From the NCBI RefSeq assembly GCF_000974985.2, contig NZ_LAVA02000097.1, positions 182,424-246,423 of the forward strand: a stretch of DNA of 64,000 nt, read 5' to 3'. The position numbers were made by a program, and so were the translations under genes. Below, piece by piece: positions 8,069-16,338 of this stretch (the first letter of the stretch is position 1; the number at the start of each line of letters is the position of its first letter). Source of the stretch: Streptomyces mangrovisoli (lineage in GTDB: Bacteria; Actinomycetota; Actinomycetes; Streptomycetales; Streptomycetaceae). The notes under the pieces are model-generated. The model was not told where the DNA came from. It did not search any database and saw nothing but the letters and a program-made list of their open reading frames with translations.

Positions 8069-9466
8069 TCAGTGGCTGTCCGGCGCCGCCGCGGCGGGCA
8101 GCAGCGGCAGGCACGCCAGACAGACGACCACGATGGCCAGCACTGCGACGAGGCTCGCGGTGACGGCTTCACCGGGCCCGTCACCGGCCGTATGCGCGAG
8201 ATAGAGCGTCGAGATCAACGCCGAGCCCGCGGAGTTGGCGAGTTGCTGTACGGCGTTGAGGGTGCCGGAGGCGCTGCCCGCCTGTTCGGGGGTGACGTCT
8301 CCGAGGGTGACGGCGAACACGGAGCCGAAGCAGCAGCCCATGCCGAGTCCGCAGACGAACAGGGGCAGGGTCAGGAGCCAGTACCTGGCCGGCTCGCCGT
8401 GCACGGTCAGCAGGAACGCCAGGGCTCCTGCCCCGACGAGGGTGAGGCCGGTGGCGACCAGCCGCCGCCCCAGGGACTCGATCAGGCCGCGGGCGGTGAA
8501 GGAGGCGACGATGATTCCCAGGGACATCGGTGCCATGGCCCCGGCCGTGGCGAGCGCCCCGAGTCCCCGTCCCTCCTGGAGGTAGAGCGAGGTGACGTAG
8601 AGCAGGCCCGCCGTCGCGGCGAAGAAGACCGACCCCACCACCAGACCGGCGACGAAGCTGCGGCTTCGGAACAGGGCGCGGGCGAGGAGCGGGTCGGGGT
8701 GGTGCGTCTGGTGCACGGCGAAGGCGGCCAGCACGACGGCGCCGATGCCGATCAGCCCGATGTCGCGGACGCCCCAGTGGCCGTTGCCCCCGCTGATCAA
8801 TCCGCCGAGGACGGCGAGGAGTCCGAGCATCAGGAGGATCGACGGCAGTGGTGCGACGGCCGCTTCCCGGGATGCCGGCCGACGCGGCAGGATGCGGCCC
8901 GCCACGGCGAGCAGCGCGGCGCCGAGGACGGCGTTGACGAGGAAGACGGATCGCCAGCCCAGGCCCCAGGGGTCGGCGCGCAGGAGGAGGCCGGCCAGCA
9001 CCGGGCCGCTGATGGAACTGGCGCCCATCAGCGGTCCGAACAGGCCGAAGACCTTGCCCAGTTCATCGCGGGGGAAGGCGGCGAGAACGATGCTGAAGCC
9101 CTGCGGGATCAGCAGGGCTCCGAAGGCGCCCTGGGTGACGCGGGCCGAGACGATGGTGATCGCGCCGGTGGCCATGGCGCAGCCGAGGGAGGCCGCGGTG
9201 AAGCCGAGCAGGCCGATGAGGAAGATCCGTCGGGTTCCGTAGCGGTCCCCGAGGCGGGCTCCCAGCACCAGGGCGGAGCCGAGGGCCAGGGCGTAGGCGG
9301 CCCCGAGCCAGGGGGCGAGGTCCGCGGGTGCGTGCAGGTCGTGGACGATCGAGGGTGCGGCGATGTTGGTGATCGTCGTGCTGAGCAGGTCCAGGACGTC
9401 GGCGACGAGCACGGTCGCGAAGATCCACCAGCGGATCAGAGGTCGTGGACAGGTGTTTTCGGGCAT
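8069..9466 (-). CDS. MFS drug exporter, DHA2 (14-helix) type
   Basis: The protein has 465 residues. ATG 9466 (MPENTCPRPLIRW) is favoured over the longer frame to 9559 because the first helix follows directly. The polypeptide is hydrophobic throughout, with about 13-14 membrane spans. The first helix contains the DHA2 motif (VLDLLSTTITNIAAPSI). The cytoplasmic loop between helices 2 and 3 has GARLGDRYGTRRIF, the MFS motif A. The drug:proton antiporter motif is in GPLMGASSISGPVLAGLLL. The family exports drugs or natural products using the proton gradient. No regulator is next to it; the upstream neighbour on the other strand starts 600 bp away. Confidence 0.9.
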   Translation of the reverse strand: MPENTCPRPLIRWWIFATVLVADVLDLLSTTITNIAAPSIVHDLHAPADLAPWLGAAYALALGSALVLGARLGDRYGTRRIFLIGLLGFTAASLGCAMATGAITIVSARVTQGAFGALLIPQGFSIVLAAFPRDELGKVFGLFGPLMGASSISGPVLAGLLLRADPWGLGWRSVFLVNAVLGAALLAVAGRILPRRPASREAAVAPLPSILLMLGLLAVLGGLISGGNGHWGVRDIGLIGIGAVVLAAFAVHQTHHPDPLLARALFRSRSFVAGLVVGSVFFAATAGLLYVTSLYLQEGRGLGALATAGAMAPMSLGIIVASFTARGLIESLGRRLVATGLTLVGAGALAFLLTVHGEPARYWLLTLPLFVCGLGMGCCFGSVFAVTLGDVTPEQAGSASGTLNAVQQLANSAGSALISTLYLAHTAGDGPGEAVTASLVAVLAIVVVCLACLPLLPAAAAPDSH

Positions 9467-10093
9467 GCCGGTTGGCTCTCTGTCTTCGAGAGAACGTGAC
9501 GAGCCCACTGGCTCGTCGTGCCGGCCGGAGATCCCGACGGACCCCGCGGGGTCCTGCACCTTACGGGGGGCAGCCTAACCCGAACGCCCGCCGAGGCGCC
9601 AACACGCCCTCACCACTCGGTGGCAAAAACCGAGAGCCGGCGGTCGCGCATCCGCGCTCTCGCGCCTTTTCGACGCCGGTCACATTCCCCCTTCTCCCGG
9701 ATGCGGTCGAACCCGTCACCGCGACACGGAACGCGCGATACCGAACACGGAAAGGCACATCAATTCCGGCCGGGACAAGTAGTTTTCAGGACTCCGCGGC
9801 CGACTGAATGTAAAGGGCAAGCAAAGGTTCGAGGGGTCGCCCGGACGCGATCCGACATCACCCCACCGGCAACAGAACACCAGGTCGTCGGCGCTGCGGC
9901 GACAGATGCGACGACCCCGTCGCCTCCCGTGCGAGTGAAGAAAAATCAGGACATCGAGAGGCGGATTCACGATCCTCATCCTCTTTTCATCTTCGGACGG
10001 CGCAAAGGCGTGGACCCGCTGGTAATTTCCCTTCGCTGTGCGGGAATTACCGAACCCGCACCCCAACTTCACATCTTCAAGGGGGACTTGCCT
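9467..10093. other. Non-coding 627-bp region, less GC-rich than its surroundings
   Basis: An open frame runs through much of this region into the next gene, but its codon use and amino-acid pattern do not look coding, and the next gene has a strong internal start at 10094. The stretch 9730-10060 is visibly richer in A and T than the genes around it, which fits a long promoter and leader region for the DUF1906 gene. Apart from the inverted repeat at 10021-10051 no clear element was recognised. Confidence 0.5.
10021..10051. promoter_or_regulatory. Imperfect inverted repeat upstream of the DUF1906 gene
   Basis: GGTAATTTCCC (10021-10031) faces GGGAATTACC (10042-10051). The arms match except for one bulged base and are 10 bp apart, ending 42 bp before GTG 10094. 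It could be an operator or a leader hairpin. Confidence 0.45.
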
Positions 10094-12289
10094 GTGGCCG
10101 ACGAAATGGTGCTGGCGGCACAGCGATTCATCAACGAAACCTATGCGGGCGTCAGCGGCATACCGCAGGTCACGGAGAACGGGCAGACCGGGTGGCCCAC
10201 CATGTATGCGCTGACCCGCTGTCTCCAGTACGAGTTGGGCATCACCGCGCTGTCGGACACGTTCGGTCCGACAACGCTGTCAACCCTCACCTCCCGCTGG
10301 CCCTCCATCAACGCCGCCACCGCTCCCTCCGCCAACGTCGTGCGCATCATCCAGTCCGGGCTCTACTGCAAGGGCTATGACGGCGGCGGCATCGACGGCG
10401 TCTACAGCGACCGGGTCTCCGCCAGCGTGGAGCAGTTGAAGGCGAACGCGGGCGTCGACAGCGTCTACGCGGGCGACGCCATGGTGCCCAAGCTGTTCAA
10501 GGCGCTGCTGAACATGGACGCGTACGTCACCATCAGCGGCGGCAGCGACACGGTCCGCTCGATCCAGCAGTGGATGAACTCCCGCTACATCGGCCGCTCC
10601 GACTTCTTCGTCATCCCCTGTGACGGCTACTTCTCCAGGGATGTGCAGAAGGCGCTGATGTTCGCCATCCAGTACACGATCGGGCTGGCGGACGGTGTGG
10701 CCAACGGCGTCTTCGGCCCGGCCACGCAGGCCGGCATCAAGGCGAACACGCTGTCCGTGGGTTCGACGGGCACCTGGGTGCAGCTGTTCTCGGCCGCGAT
10801 GGTGTTCAACCAGCGTTCCGGGGTCTCCTTCACCAGCACGTTCGACGACTCCCTCGCCTCCGCCGTGCGGGTCTTCCAGGACTTCGTGAAGATTTCGGTG
10901 ACCGGTAAGGGCGACTTCCAGACCTGGGCCTCGCTGCTGGTCTCCACCGGCGACCCGAGCCGCCAGGGCACCGCCCTCGACTGCGTCACCAGCATCACCG
11001 CGAACATGGCGGCGGGCCTGAAGTCGCTCGGCTACGACACGGTCGGACGGTATCTGTGCAACGTCGCCGGCACGGACCTGAACAAGATGATCCAGCCGGG
11101 TGAACTGGACATCGTGATGGGAGCGGGTATCCGCGTCTTCCCCATCTACCAGACCTACGGCGGTCAGGCGAGCTACTTCACCTACAACCAGGGCAAGTAC
11201 GACGCGCTGTCGGCGATCGAGTGGGCCCGCTACCACGGTTTCAAGGACGGCACCCGGATCTACTTCGCGGTGGACTACGACGCGCTGGACTACGAGGTCA
11301 CCGACAACATCCTTCCGCACTTCCACGGCGTCCACGACACGCTGACGGAGAACTCGAACTACACGGTCGGCGTGTACGGCCCGCGCAACATCTGCTCGCG
11401 GGTGAGCGCCGCGGGGTACGCGGGCACGAGCTTCGTCTCCGACATGTCCACCGGCTTCTCCGGCAACCTCGGTTACCCCATGCCGGAGAACTGGGCGTTC
11501 GACCAGATCGCCACCACCACCGTGGGGCTGGGCACCGAATGGCTGGAGCTGGACAACGACATCGCCTCGGGCCGCGACACGGGGCAGTCGAGCAGGAATC
11601 CCGGCACCGCGGTCGACTACCCGGACGTCGCCTTCGACACGGACCAGCGCGACGCGATGCTCGCCGACGTCCAGGAGTACCTGACGAGCATCGGCGTCCC
11701 GGAGAGCGGCGGTTCCAGCATCTTCGACGACGACGAGGCCACCGAGTTCGCCAACACCACCACCGAGGCCTTCGACGTGGTGGTCCAGGCCGACTGGCTG
11801 TTCACCGCGCTGGCTCGCACACTGGGCCTCCGCAAGGCGCTCATCCAGGCCCCGGTGCTGTGGGAGATCCGCAAGTACAACGCGTTGGACCTGGCGGCGG
11901 ACGCGGCCGTGGAGGCCGGCCTCAAGGACGACTCCACCACCGGACTCGGCCAGATCTACGCGTGGGTGGCGATCGACGCCCGCAACTACTGCATGCAGCA
12001 GGGAATCATCAACGGCACGCAGCTCGACCCGGACGACGACCTGCAGTCCGTCTGGCAGAGCCTGCACGACGACCCGGTCTACAACATCACCACCGCCGCC
12101 TACCTGACCCTCTACAACGCCTACCAGCTGGGCGACGCGCGCCCCACGACCGACATCGGCGAGGCGGAGACCCAGGCCCTGCTGGCCCGCTACAACGGAA
12201 CCGGCGATGCGGCACAGGCGTACGGCCAGAGCCTCATCGGCCTGTACCGGACCCTGGAGAAGTACTATGCGCCGCAGCGCGGTCAGTGA
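10094..12289 (+). CDS. Leaderless peptidoglycan-binding/DUF1906 glycoside-hydrolase-like protein
   Basis: The protein has 731 residues. GTG 10094 is preceded by AAGGGGGA at a 7-base spacing. The first 300 residues contain repeated PG_binding_1-like modules (typical LQYELG..ALSDTFGPTTLSTL and IIQSGLYCKGYDGGGIDGVYSDRVSASV). Residues about 305-510 are a DUF1906 domain, a TIM barrel related to GH25 lysozymes: GLKSLGYDTVGRYLCN, RVFPIYQTYGG, IYFAVDYDALDYEV, YGPRNICSRV. The last 200 residues are helical and not recognised. No signal peptide is present although the predicted target is cell wall. The protein must therefore leave by lysis or a non-classical route, or act inside. A small membrane protein gene overlaps its end and a Tat-exported M15 peptidase follows. 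Confidence 0.85.
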   Translation: MADEMVLAAQRFINETYAGVSGIPQVTENGQTGWPTMYALTRCLQYELGITALSDTFGPTTLSTLTSRWPSINAATAPSANVVRIIQSGLYCKGYDGGGIDGVYSDRVSASVEQLKANAGVDSVYAGDAMVPKLFKALLNMDAYVTISGGSDTVRSIQQWMNSRYIGRSDFFVIPCDGYFSRDVQKALMFAIQYTIGLADGVANGVFGPATQAGIKANTLSVGSTGTWVQLFSAAMVFNQRSGVSFTSTFDDSLASAVRVFQDFVKISVTGKGDFQTWASLLVSTGDPSRQGTALDCVTSITANMAAGLKSLGYDTVGRYLCNVAGTDLNKMIQPGELDIVMGAGIRVFPIYQTYGGQASYFTYNQGKYDALSAIEWARYHGFKDGTRIYFAVDYDALDYEVTDNILPHFHGVHDTLTENSNYTVGVYGPRNICSRVSAAGYAGTSFVSDMSTGFSGNLGYPMPENWAFDQIATTTVGLGTEWLELDNDIASGRDTGQSSRNPGTAVDYPDVAFDTDQRDAMLADVQEYLTSIGVPESGGSSIFDDDEATEFANTTTEAFDVVVQADWLFTALARTLGLRKALIQAPVLWEIRKYNALDLAADAAVEAGLKDDSTTGLGQIYAWVAIDARNYCMQQGIINGTQLDPDDDLQSVWQSLHDDPVYNITTAAYLTLYNAYQLGDARPTTDIGEAETQALLARYNGTGDAAQAYGQSLIGLYRTLEKYYAPQRGQ

Positions 12290-12623
12290 CACGTCCTCGT
12301 CCCTGCGGGGCTGGGCGGTCTGCGCGGCCGTCAATCTCCTGCTGGGCTGCGTCGGCGCCGTTCCGTTCGGGCTCACCGCCACGTTTCTGCTCGTCCATCC
12401 GCTGGCGGGGCTCGGCCTGATGTCCCGGGACCCGACGGACAACGACGGCGTCATGCCGTGGCTGATCGTGCTCACGGTGCTGCTGGGTCTCTTCGCGGCG
12501 CTCTGGATCCCCGCCAACCTCTTGGTCCGCCGGACCCGCGGCGCGGCGCTGAAGCACTACTGGCTCGTGAGTACGGCCCTCGTCCTCCTGCCCACCGTCC
12601 TGTACGGCCTGGCAGAGCTGTGA
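12267..12623 (+). CDS. Small multi-helix membrane protein
   Basis: The protein has 118 residues starting at ATG 12267, which lies inside the 3' end of the DUF1906 gene (23-bp overlap) behind GGAGA. Hydrophobic segments are at about 14-50 (long enough for two helices), 63-85 and 95-116, giving three or four spans. It has no recognised family. The tight overlap indicates translational coupling with the DUF1906 protein. A role in helping that leaderless protein cross or disturb the membrane is possible but unproven. Confidence 0.7.
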   Translation: MRRSAVSDTSSSLRGWAVCAAVNLLLGCVGAVPFGLTATFLLVHPLAGLGLMSRDPTDNDGVMPWLIVLTVLLGLFAALWIPANLLVRRTRGAALKHYWLVSTALVLLPTVLYGLAEL

Positions 12624-12696
12624 CCACCGGGCGCCGACGACACACCCCCGACAGCCCTCCGCCCCTGCGATCCTTCCGAAGAAACGGATCACCTTC

Positions 12697-13431
12697 ATGA
12701 CGACAACACGACGAGTATTCCTGCGTGCGGCGGCCGGGGTCACGCTCGCGGCCGGCGCGGGCATCACGCTCGCCTCCCCCGCGGCGGCGCAGCAGTCCGT
12801 GCGCAACCCGACCGACCCGACCGGATCCCACATGGCCAAGGTCGAGGCGGCCGCGGCGAAGGTGCAGCCGGGCACCAGATCGCCCAACGGCTGGCTCGTC
12901 AACACGGCCGCCAACCAGGGTGGTTCGGTGTGGACGCGGCCGGTGGCCGGCACCGGCTTCGGGGTGGACGTGGCCATCGGCCCGGCCGAGACCGTCCTGG
13001 TCCACGTGATCCGCCGGTTCCACTACGAGATCGACACCCTGCGCCCCGGCGACGTGGTCGGCTTCCGCACACCGGGCAGCGTCAAGCACGGTGACCACGA
13101 GGAGAACCACGCGTCGGGCACCGCCGTCGACATCCGTCCCGGCTCGTACCCGCGCGGCGTGAAGGGGGGTTTCCTGGCGTACGAGGTCGCGGTGATCCGG
13201 GACATCCTCGCCGAGTGCGAGGGCGTGGTCCGCTGGGGCGGCGACTTCACGGTCCCGGACGAGTCCCACTTCGAGATCGTCACCGCCCCGGGGGACTCGC
13301 GGCTGCGCGCCCTCGACAAGAAGCTCCGCCGCTGGAACAGCACGCCCGGCCAGGGCGCGGGCGTGATCCGCGATCCCCAGGACAAGAAGCGCCTGGCGGC
13401 GGCGGAGAAGGTGGAGCGCCGGCAGTCCTGA
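12697..13431 (+). CDS. Tat-exported M15 (VanY-like) D,D-carboxypeptidase-type protein
   Basis: The protein has 244 residues. The N-terminus has a twin-arginine signal (TTRRVFLRAAAGVTLAAGAG, cleavage expected after SPAAA). The zinc site of the M15 family is visible: HASGTAVD gives His138 and Asp145, and DESHFEI gives His191. M15 enzymes cleave D-Ala-D-Ala or related bonds in peptidoglycan stem peptides. It follows the small membrane protein by 73 bp on the same strand, so it may share transcription with the DUF1906 operon. A strong hairpin follows its stop. Tat export suggests that it folds with its metal before crossing the membrane. Confidence 0.85.
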   Translation: MTTTRRVFLRAAAGVTLAAGAGITLASPAAAQQSVRNPTDPTGSHMAKVEAAAAKVQPGTRSPNGWLVNTAANQGGSVWTRPVAGTGFGVDVAIGPAETVLVHVIRRFHYEIDTLRPGDVVGFRTPGSVKHGDHEENHASGTAVDIRPGSYPRGVKGGFLAYEVAVIRDILAECEGVVRWGGDFTVPDESHFEIVTAPGDSRLRALDKKLRRWNSTPGQGAGVIRDPQDKKRLAAAEKVERRQS

Positions 13432-13445
13432 GCACCGCTCGGCGG

Positions 13446-13468
13446 CCCGGCGGTCCGGGACCGCCGGG
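13446..13468. terminator. Terminator hairpin after the M15 gene
   Basis: CCCGGCGGTC (13446-13455) pairs perfectly with GACCGCCGGG (13459-13468) around a 3-base loop, 15 bp after the stop codon of the M15 gene. Confidence 0.7.
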
Positions 13469-13524
13469 CACCGGACGGGTGCCTGAGCGCGATGCCCGTA
13501 CGCCGACCGGGTAGACAGGAACCC

Positions 13525-14106
13525 ATGCCGACCGACTACTTCGCCCAGGACCCGCGCACCAACCTTCAGCGCATGGAGGCGGGCGACCTCTACATCGCCG
13601 ACGATCCCGAGATGGGCCGGCGCCAGCAGCGTGCCGTGCGGCTGGCCACCCGTTACCAGGCCGCCTACGCCGAGGACGCCGACGCCGCGCGGCCGCTCCT
13701 GCGCGAACTGCTGGGCTTCCTCGGCGAGCAGGCGCACCTGCGGCCGCCGTTGTACGTCGACTACGGCAGCAACATCAGCATCGGGGCGCGCACCTTCGTC
13801 AACCACAACCTCACGGCACTGGACGTCGCCGCCATCACGATCGGTGAGGACTGCCAGATCGGTCCGGGCGTGCAGCTGCTCACGCCGACCCATCCGCTGG
13901 AGCCGCAGCCGCGGCGCGACAAGCTAGAAGCGGCCCGCCCGATCGTCATCGGCGACAACGTGTGGATCGGCGGCGGCGCCATCGTGCTGCCCGGGGTCCG
14001 CGTCGGCGACAACTCGGTCATCGGCGCGGGCGCCGTCGTCACCAAGGACGTCCCCGCGAACGTCGTGGCCGTCGGCAATCCCGCCCGGGTGGTGCGGAGT
14101 CTGTAG
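13525..14106 (+). CDS. Maltose/galactoside O-acetyltransferase family protein
   Basis: The protein has 193 residues from ATG 13525 (AGGA about 8 bases upstream). It has the N-terminal Mac domain (RMEAGDLYIADDPEM) and a left-handed beta helix of hexapeptide repeats (YGSNISIGARTFVNHNL, ITIGEDCQIGPGVQL, IVIGDNVWIGGGAIVLPGVRVGDNSVIGAGAVVTKDVP). The catalytic His is in PTHP. It transfers acetyl from acetyl-CoA to a sugar, probably as a trimer. It stands alone between two terminator-like hairpins. Confidence 0.9.
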   Translation: MPTDYFAQDPRTNLQRMEAGDLYIADDPEMGRRQQRAVRLATRYQAAYAEDADAARPLLRELLGFLGEQAHLRPPLYVDYGSNISIGARTFVNHNLTALDVAAITIGEDCQIGPGVQLLTPTHPLEPQPRRDKLEAARPIVIGDNVWIGGGAIVLPGVRVGDNSVIGAGAVVTKDVPANVVAVGNPARVVRSL

Positions 14107-14141
14107 GTCACCCGGGGGCCGGGCCGGAGCCTGACGCGGCA

Positions 14142-14181
14142 CGGCCGGGGTGCCCGTCCGCGTGGACGGGGACCCCGGCCG
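14142..14181. terminator. Long bidirectional terminator hairpin
   Basis: A stem of about 17-18 bp with one G-G mismatch and a GCGT loop (14160-14163) separates the convergent acetyltransferase and enoyl-CoA hydratase genes. The inner arms are CCCGTCC (14153-14159) and GGACGGG (14164-14170). Confidence 0.75.
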
Positions 14182-14204
14182 GATGTCCGGCACCGCCGGC
14201 GGTG

Positions 14205-15002
14205 CTACGGGACCCTTGGCGCCTGACCCTGGGCAGCGGGCAGGAGTTGGGCGGTCAGGAGGTGGGCGTCCAGCAGGGAGGGATCGGCCGTGCGGTCGGC
14301 GCGGGCGTAGCCGGCGAGCATGCGCTTGGTGAGCACGAGGGCCTCCGGGGAGCGCCGGAGCAGAGGCCTGGTCCAGGCCGCGACGGTGCGGTCCAGTTGG
14401 TCGAGCGGCGCGACTTCGTGGAGGATGCCGAGCCGCTGGGCGGTGGCCGCGTCGAAGATGCCGCAGGTGAGCATGAGTTCGCGGATTCTCGCCGCGCCGG
14501 CTTCGGAGACGAGCCGGCCCATGGCTCCGCCCCAGGCGGGCGGGAGGCCGAGGCCCACCTCGGGCATCCGGAAGCGGCAGGTGTCGGCCCCGGCGCGCAG
14601 GTCGCAGTAGGCGGCGAGGGCCAGTCCGGCGCCGATCACCTTGCCGTGCAGGCGTGCGATGGTGACGGCGTGCGTGGTCTCCAGTGCCTGGCACAGCCGT
14701 TGGGCCTTGTCGACGATGCGCCGCAGCGCGCCGCCCGTGGGGTCCATGGCGAGGGCGGCCTGGTACTCGCTGCGGTCCGCGCCCAGACAGAAGTCCTCGC
14801 CGAGGGAGGAGAGGACGAGGACGCGGACGTCGGGGCGGTCGTGGAGGTCGTCGAGGAGTGCGAGCAGGGCGTCGACGGCGGCGATGCCGAGGGTGTCGTC
14901 CTGGCGCGCGGGGTTGAGGTGGACGCGCAGGACGGGACCGTCCTGCTCGGCGTGTATCGCGCCGGGCAGGACGGTCCGCGAGGGGGCGGGGGAAGGGTTC
15001 AT
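14205..15002 (-). CDS. Enoyl-CoA hydratase/isomerase family protein
   Basis: The protein has 265 residues. ATG 15002 overlaps the stop of the upstream P450 gene (ATGA), so the two are translationally coupled. Crotonase-fold features: ADRSEYQAAL after LGEDFCLG (first oxyanion-hole region), HGKVIGAGLALAAYCDLRAGADTCRFRMPEVGLGLPPAWGG (second region), and the C-terminal ALVLTKRML helix. The usual catalytic Glu positions are not both obvious, so hydration is not certain. Coupling to a P450 and a conservon suggests action on a CoA-linked hydrophobic intermediate, which is inference. Confidence 0.85.
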   Translation of the reverse strand: MNPSPAPSRTVLPGAIHAEQDGPVLRVHLNPARQDDTLGIAAVDALLALLDDLHDRPDVRVLVLSSLGEDFCLGADRSEYQAALAMDPTGGALRRIVDKAQRLCQALETTHAVTIARLHGKVIGAGLALAAYCDLRAGADTCRFRMPEVGLGLPPAWGGAMGRLVSEAGAARIRELMLTCGIFDAATAQRLGILHEVAPLDQLDRTVAAWTRPLLRRSPEALVLTKRMLAGYARADRTADPSLLDAHLLTAQLLPAAQGQAPRVP

Positions 15003-16246
15003 GCGAGGGCGAGGTCCAGGTTCAGCAGGCGCCTGAACGCCACGCGCGGCGCCATGGCGGGTCGGCGTACGAGGGTGAGCTGCGGCAGGCGGTGGACGAG
15101 TTGGCGCAGCAGCGTCTGCGCCTCGAGGCGGGCGAGGGGGGCGCCGAGGCAGTAGTGGATGCCTCCGCTGAAGGCGAGGTGCGCGGCTTTGCGGTGGGGG
15201 TCGAAGCGGTCGGGGTCGGCGTGTTTGGCGGGGTCGCGGTGGGCCGCGCCGATCATGAGGTGGACCATGTCGTCCGCGCCGACGTCCAGGCCCTCCAGCG
15301 TGCAGTCGGCCGCGGCCACCCGGCTGATGACGTGGGAGGGAGGATCGAAGCGCAGGGTCTCCTCCACGAACGCGGGTATGAGGTCCGGCCGGCCCGCGAT
15401 CAGGTTCCAGTGGTCGGGGTGGTCGACGAGCTGGAGCGTCATGGTCGAGAGCAGGGTCGCGGTGGTCTCCAGGGCGGCCAGGAGGACGAACAGGGCGAGG
15501 AAGTAGACGGCTTCGTCGGCCTTGTCCTGGTCGGGTTCCATCGCGTCCCACGTGGTGATCCATCGGGAGACCGGATCTTCCCGAAGGTGTCTTCGGCGCT
15601 CGCGTACCAGTTCTATGAAATAGCTGCGCAGTTCGGCCATCGCGATGTCCGAGCGCGCCAACTGGCTCGCGTTGGGCAGCAGTTCCTGGGTGAAGACCTG
15701 GTCGTGGGTCAGTTCGCGCAGCCGTGCCCAGTCGGCCCGGGGCAGGCCGAGCCAGTCGCCGATGGTGGCGATGGGCAGTTGTTCACCGACCAGGGCCGCG
15801 AAGTCCGCCTCCCCTTCTCGCAGTTGGTCGGAGAACGAACCGAGCAATTGTTCGACGATCTGCTCGACCGTCTGCCCGATCTGCTGGATGGTGCCGCGGT
15901 CGAAGCTGCCCGCGGCTCTGCGGACGCGGGTGTGCTCCGGCGGGTTGAGGGCCGGCAGGGTCCTGCTGATCTCACGGGCGGAAGGGGCGCTCCAACGGGT
16001 GCGAGGGCCCTGCTTCTCCCGCCATCGGGCGTCCGGCTCCAGCCAGTTGGCGCTGCGCAGGATGCGGTCGCAGAGGTCGAAATCGGTCACGAGTAATCCG
16101 CCCCAGGGCGCGGGGACGACTCCGCCCCGCGACCGGAGTTCCGCGTAGATCGGGAAGGGATCCTGTTGTCCCTCCGCCGTACGCAGACGGGAGAAGAGGG
16201 AGAGAGCGGCCCTGCGGTCGGTGGACGGAGTGGCTACGTGGCCCAC
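14999..16246 (-). CDS. Cytochrome P450
   Basis: The protein has 415 residues. GTG 16246 is chosen because AAGGAG lies 8 bases before it; the frame upstream is open but overlaps intergenic sequence. The heme-binding loop FSGGIHYCLGAPLAR places the thiolate ligand at Cys366. The K-helix ExxR is present in EETLRF, and the I helix has LLAALETTATLL. Bacterial P450s are soluble and take electrons from ferredoxin. It is the second P450 after the conservon, 92 bp downstream of the CYP157-like gene. A palindrome lies in that gap, so the P450/hydratase pair may have its own promoter. Confidence 0.92.
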   Translation of the reverse strand: MGHVATPSTDRRAALSLFSRLRTAEGQQDPFPIYAELRSRGGVVPAPWGGLLVTDFDLCDRILRSANWLEPDARWREKQGPRTRWSAPSAREISRTLPALNPPEHTRVRRAAGSFDRGTIQQIGQTVEQIVEQLLGSFSDQLREGEADFAALVGEQLPIATIGDWLGLPRADWARLRELTHDQVFTQELLPNASQLARSDIAMAELRSYFIELVRERRRHLREDPVSRWITTWDAMEPDQDKADEAVYFLALFVLLAALETTATLLSTMTLQLVDHPDHWNLIAGRPDLIPAFVEETLRFDPPSHVISRVAAADCTLEGLDVGADDMVHLMIGAAHRDPAKHADPDRFDPHRKAAHLAFSGGIHYCLGAPLARLEAQTLLRQLVHRLPQLTLVRRPAMAPRVAFRRLLNLDLALA

Positions 16247-16291
16247 GATGACGGCTCCTTTCTGATCACAGCCGTCATCCGTACCCTTTGA

Positions 16292-16304
16292 ATGGTTGAA
16301 CCAT
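16292..16304. promoter_or_regulatory. ATGGTTGAACCAT palindrome between the two P450 genes
   Basis: A perfect 6-bp inverted repeat around one base lies in an AT-rich 92-bp gap, 46 bp before the GTG of the downstream P450. This is a plausible operator position; no promoter hexamers fit convincingly. Confidence 0.45.
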
Positions 16305-16338
16305 CCAATAACGCATAGTCCTGGTGACGTTACCTGCG

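Noticed and set aside
10280..12517. Long open frame (745 codons) on the minus strand opposite the DUF1906 gene
   Set aside because: Composition is a mirror of GC-rich codon bias (Val/Arg/Gly/Asp rich, no motif), and the plus-strand gene has clear domains and a ribosome binding site.
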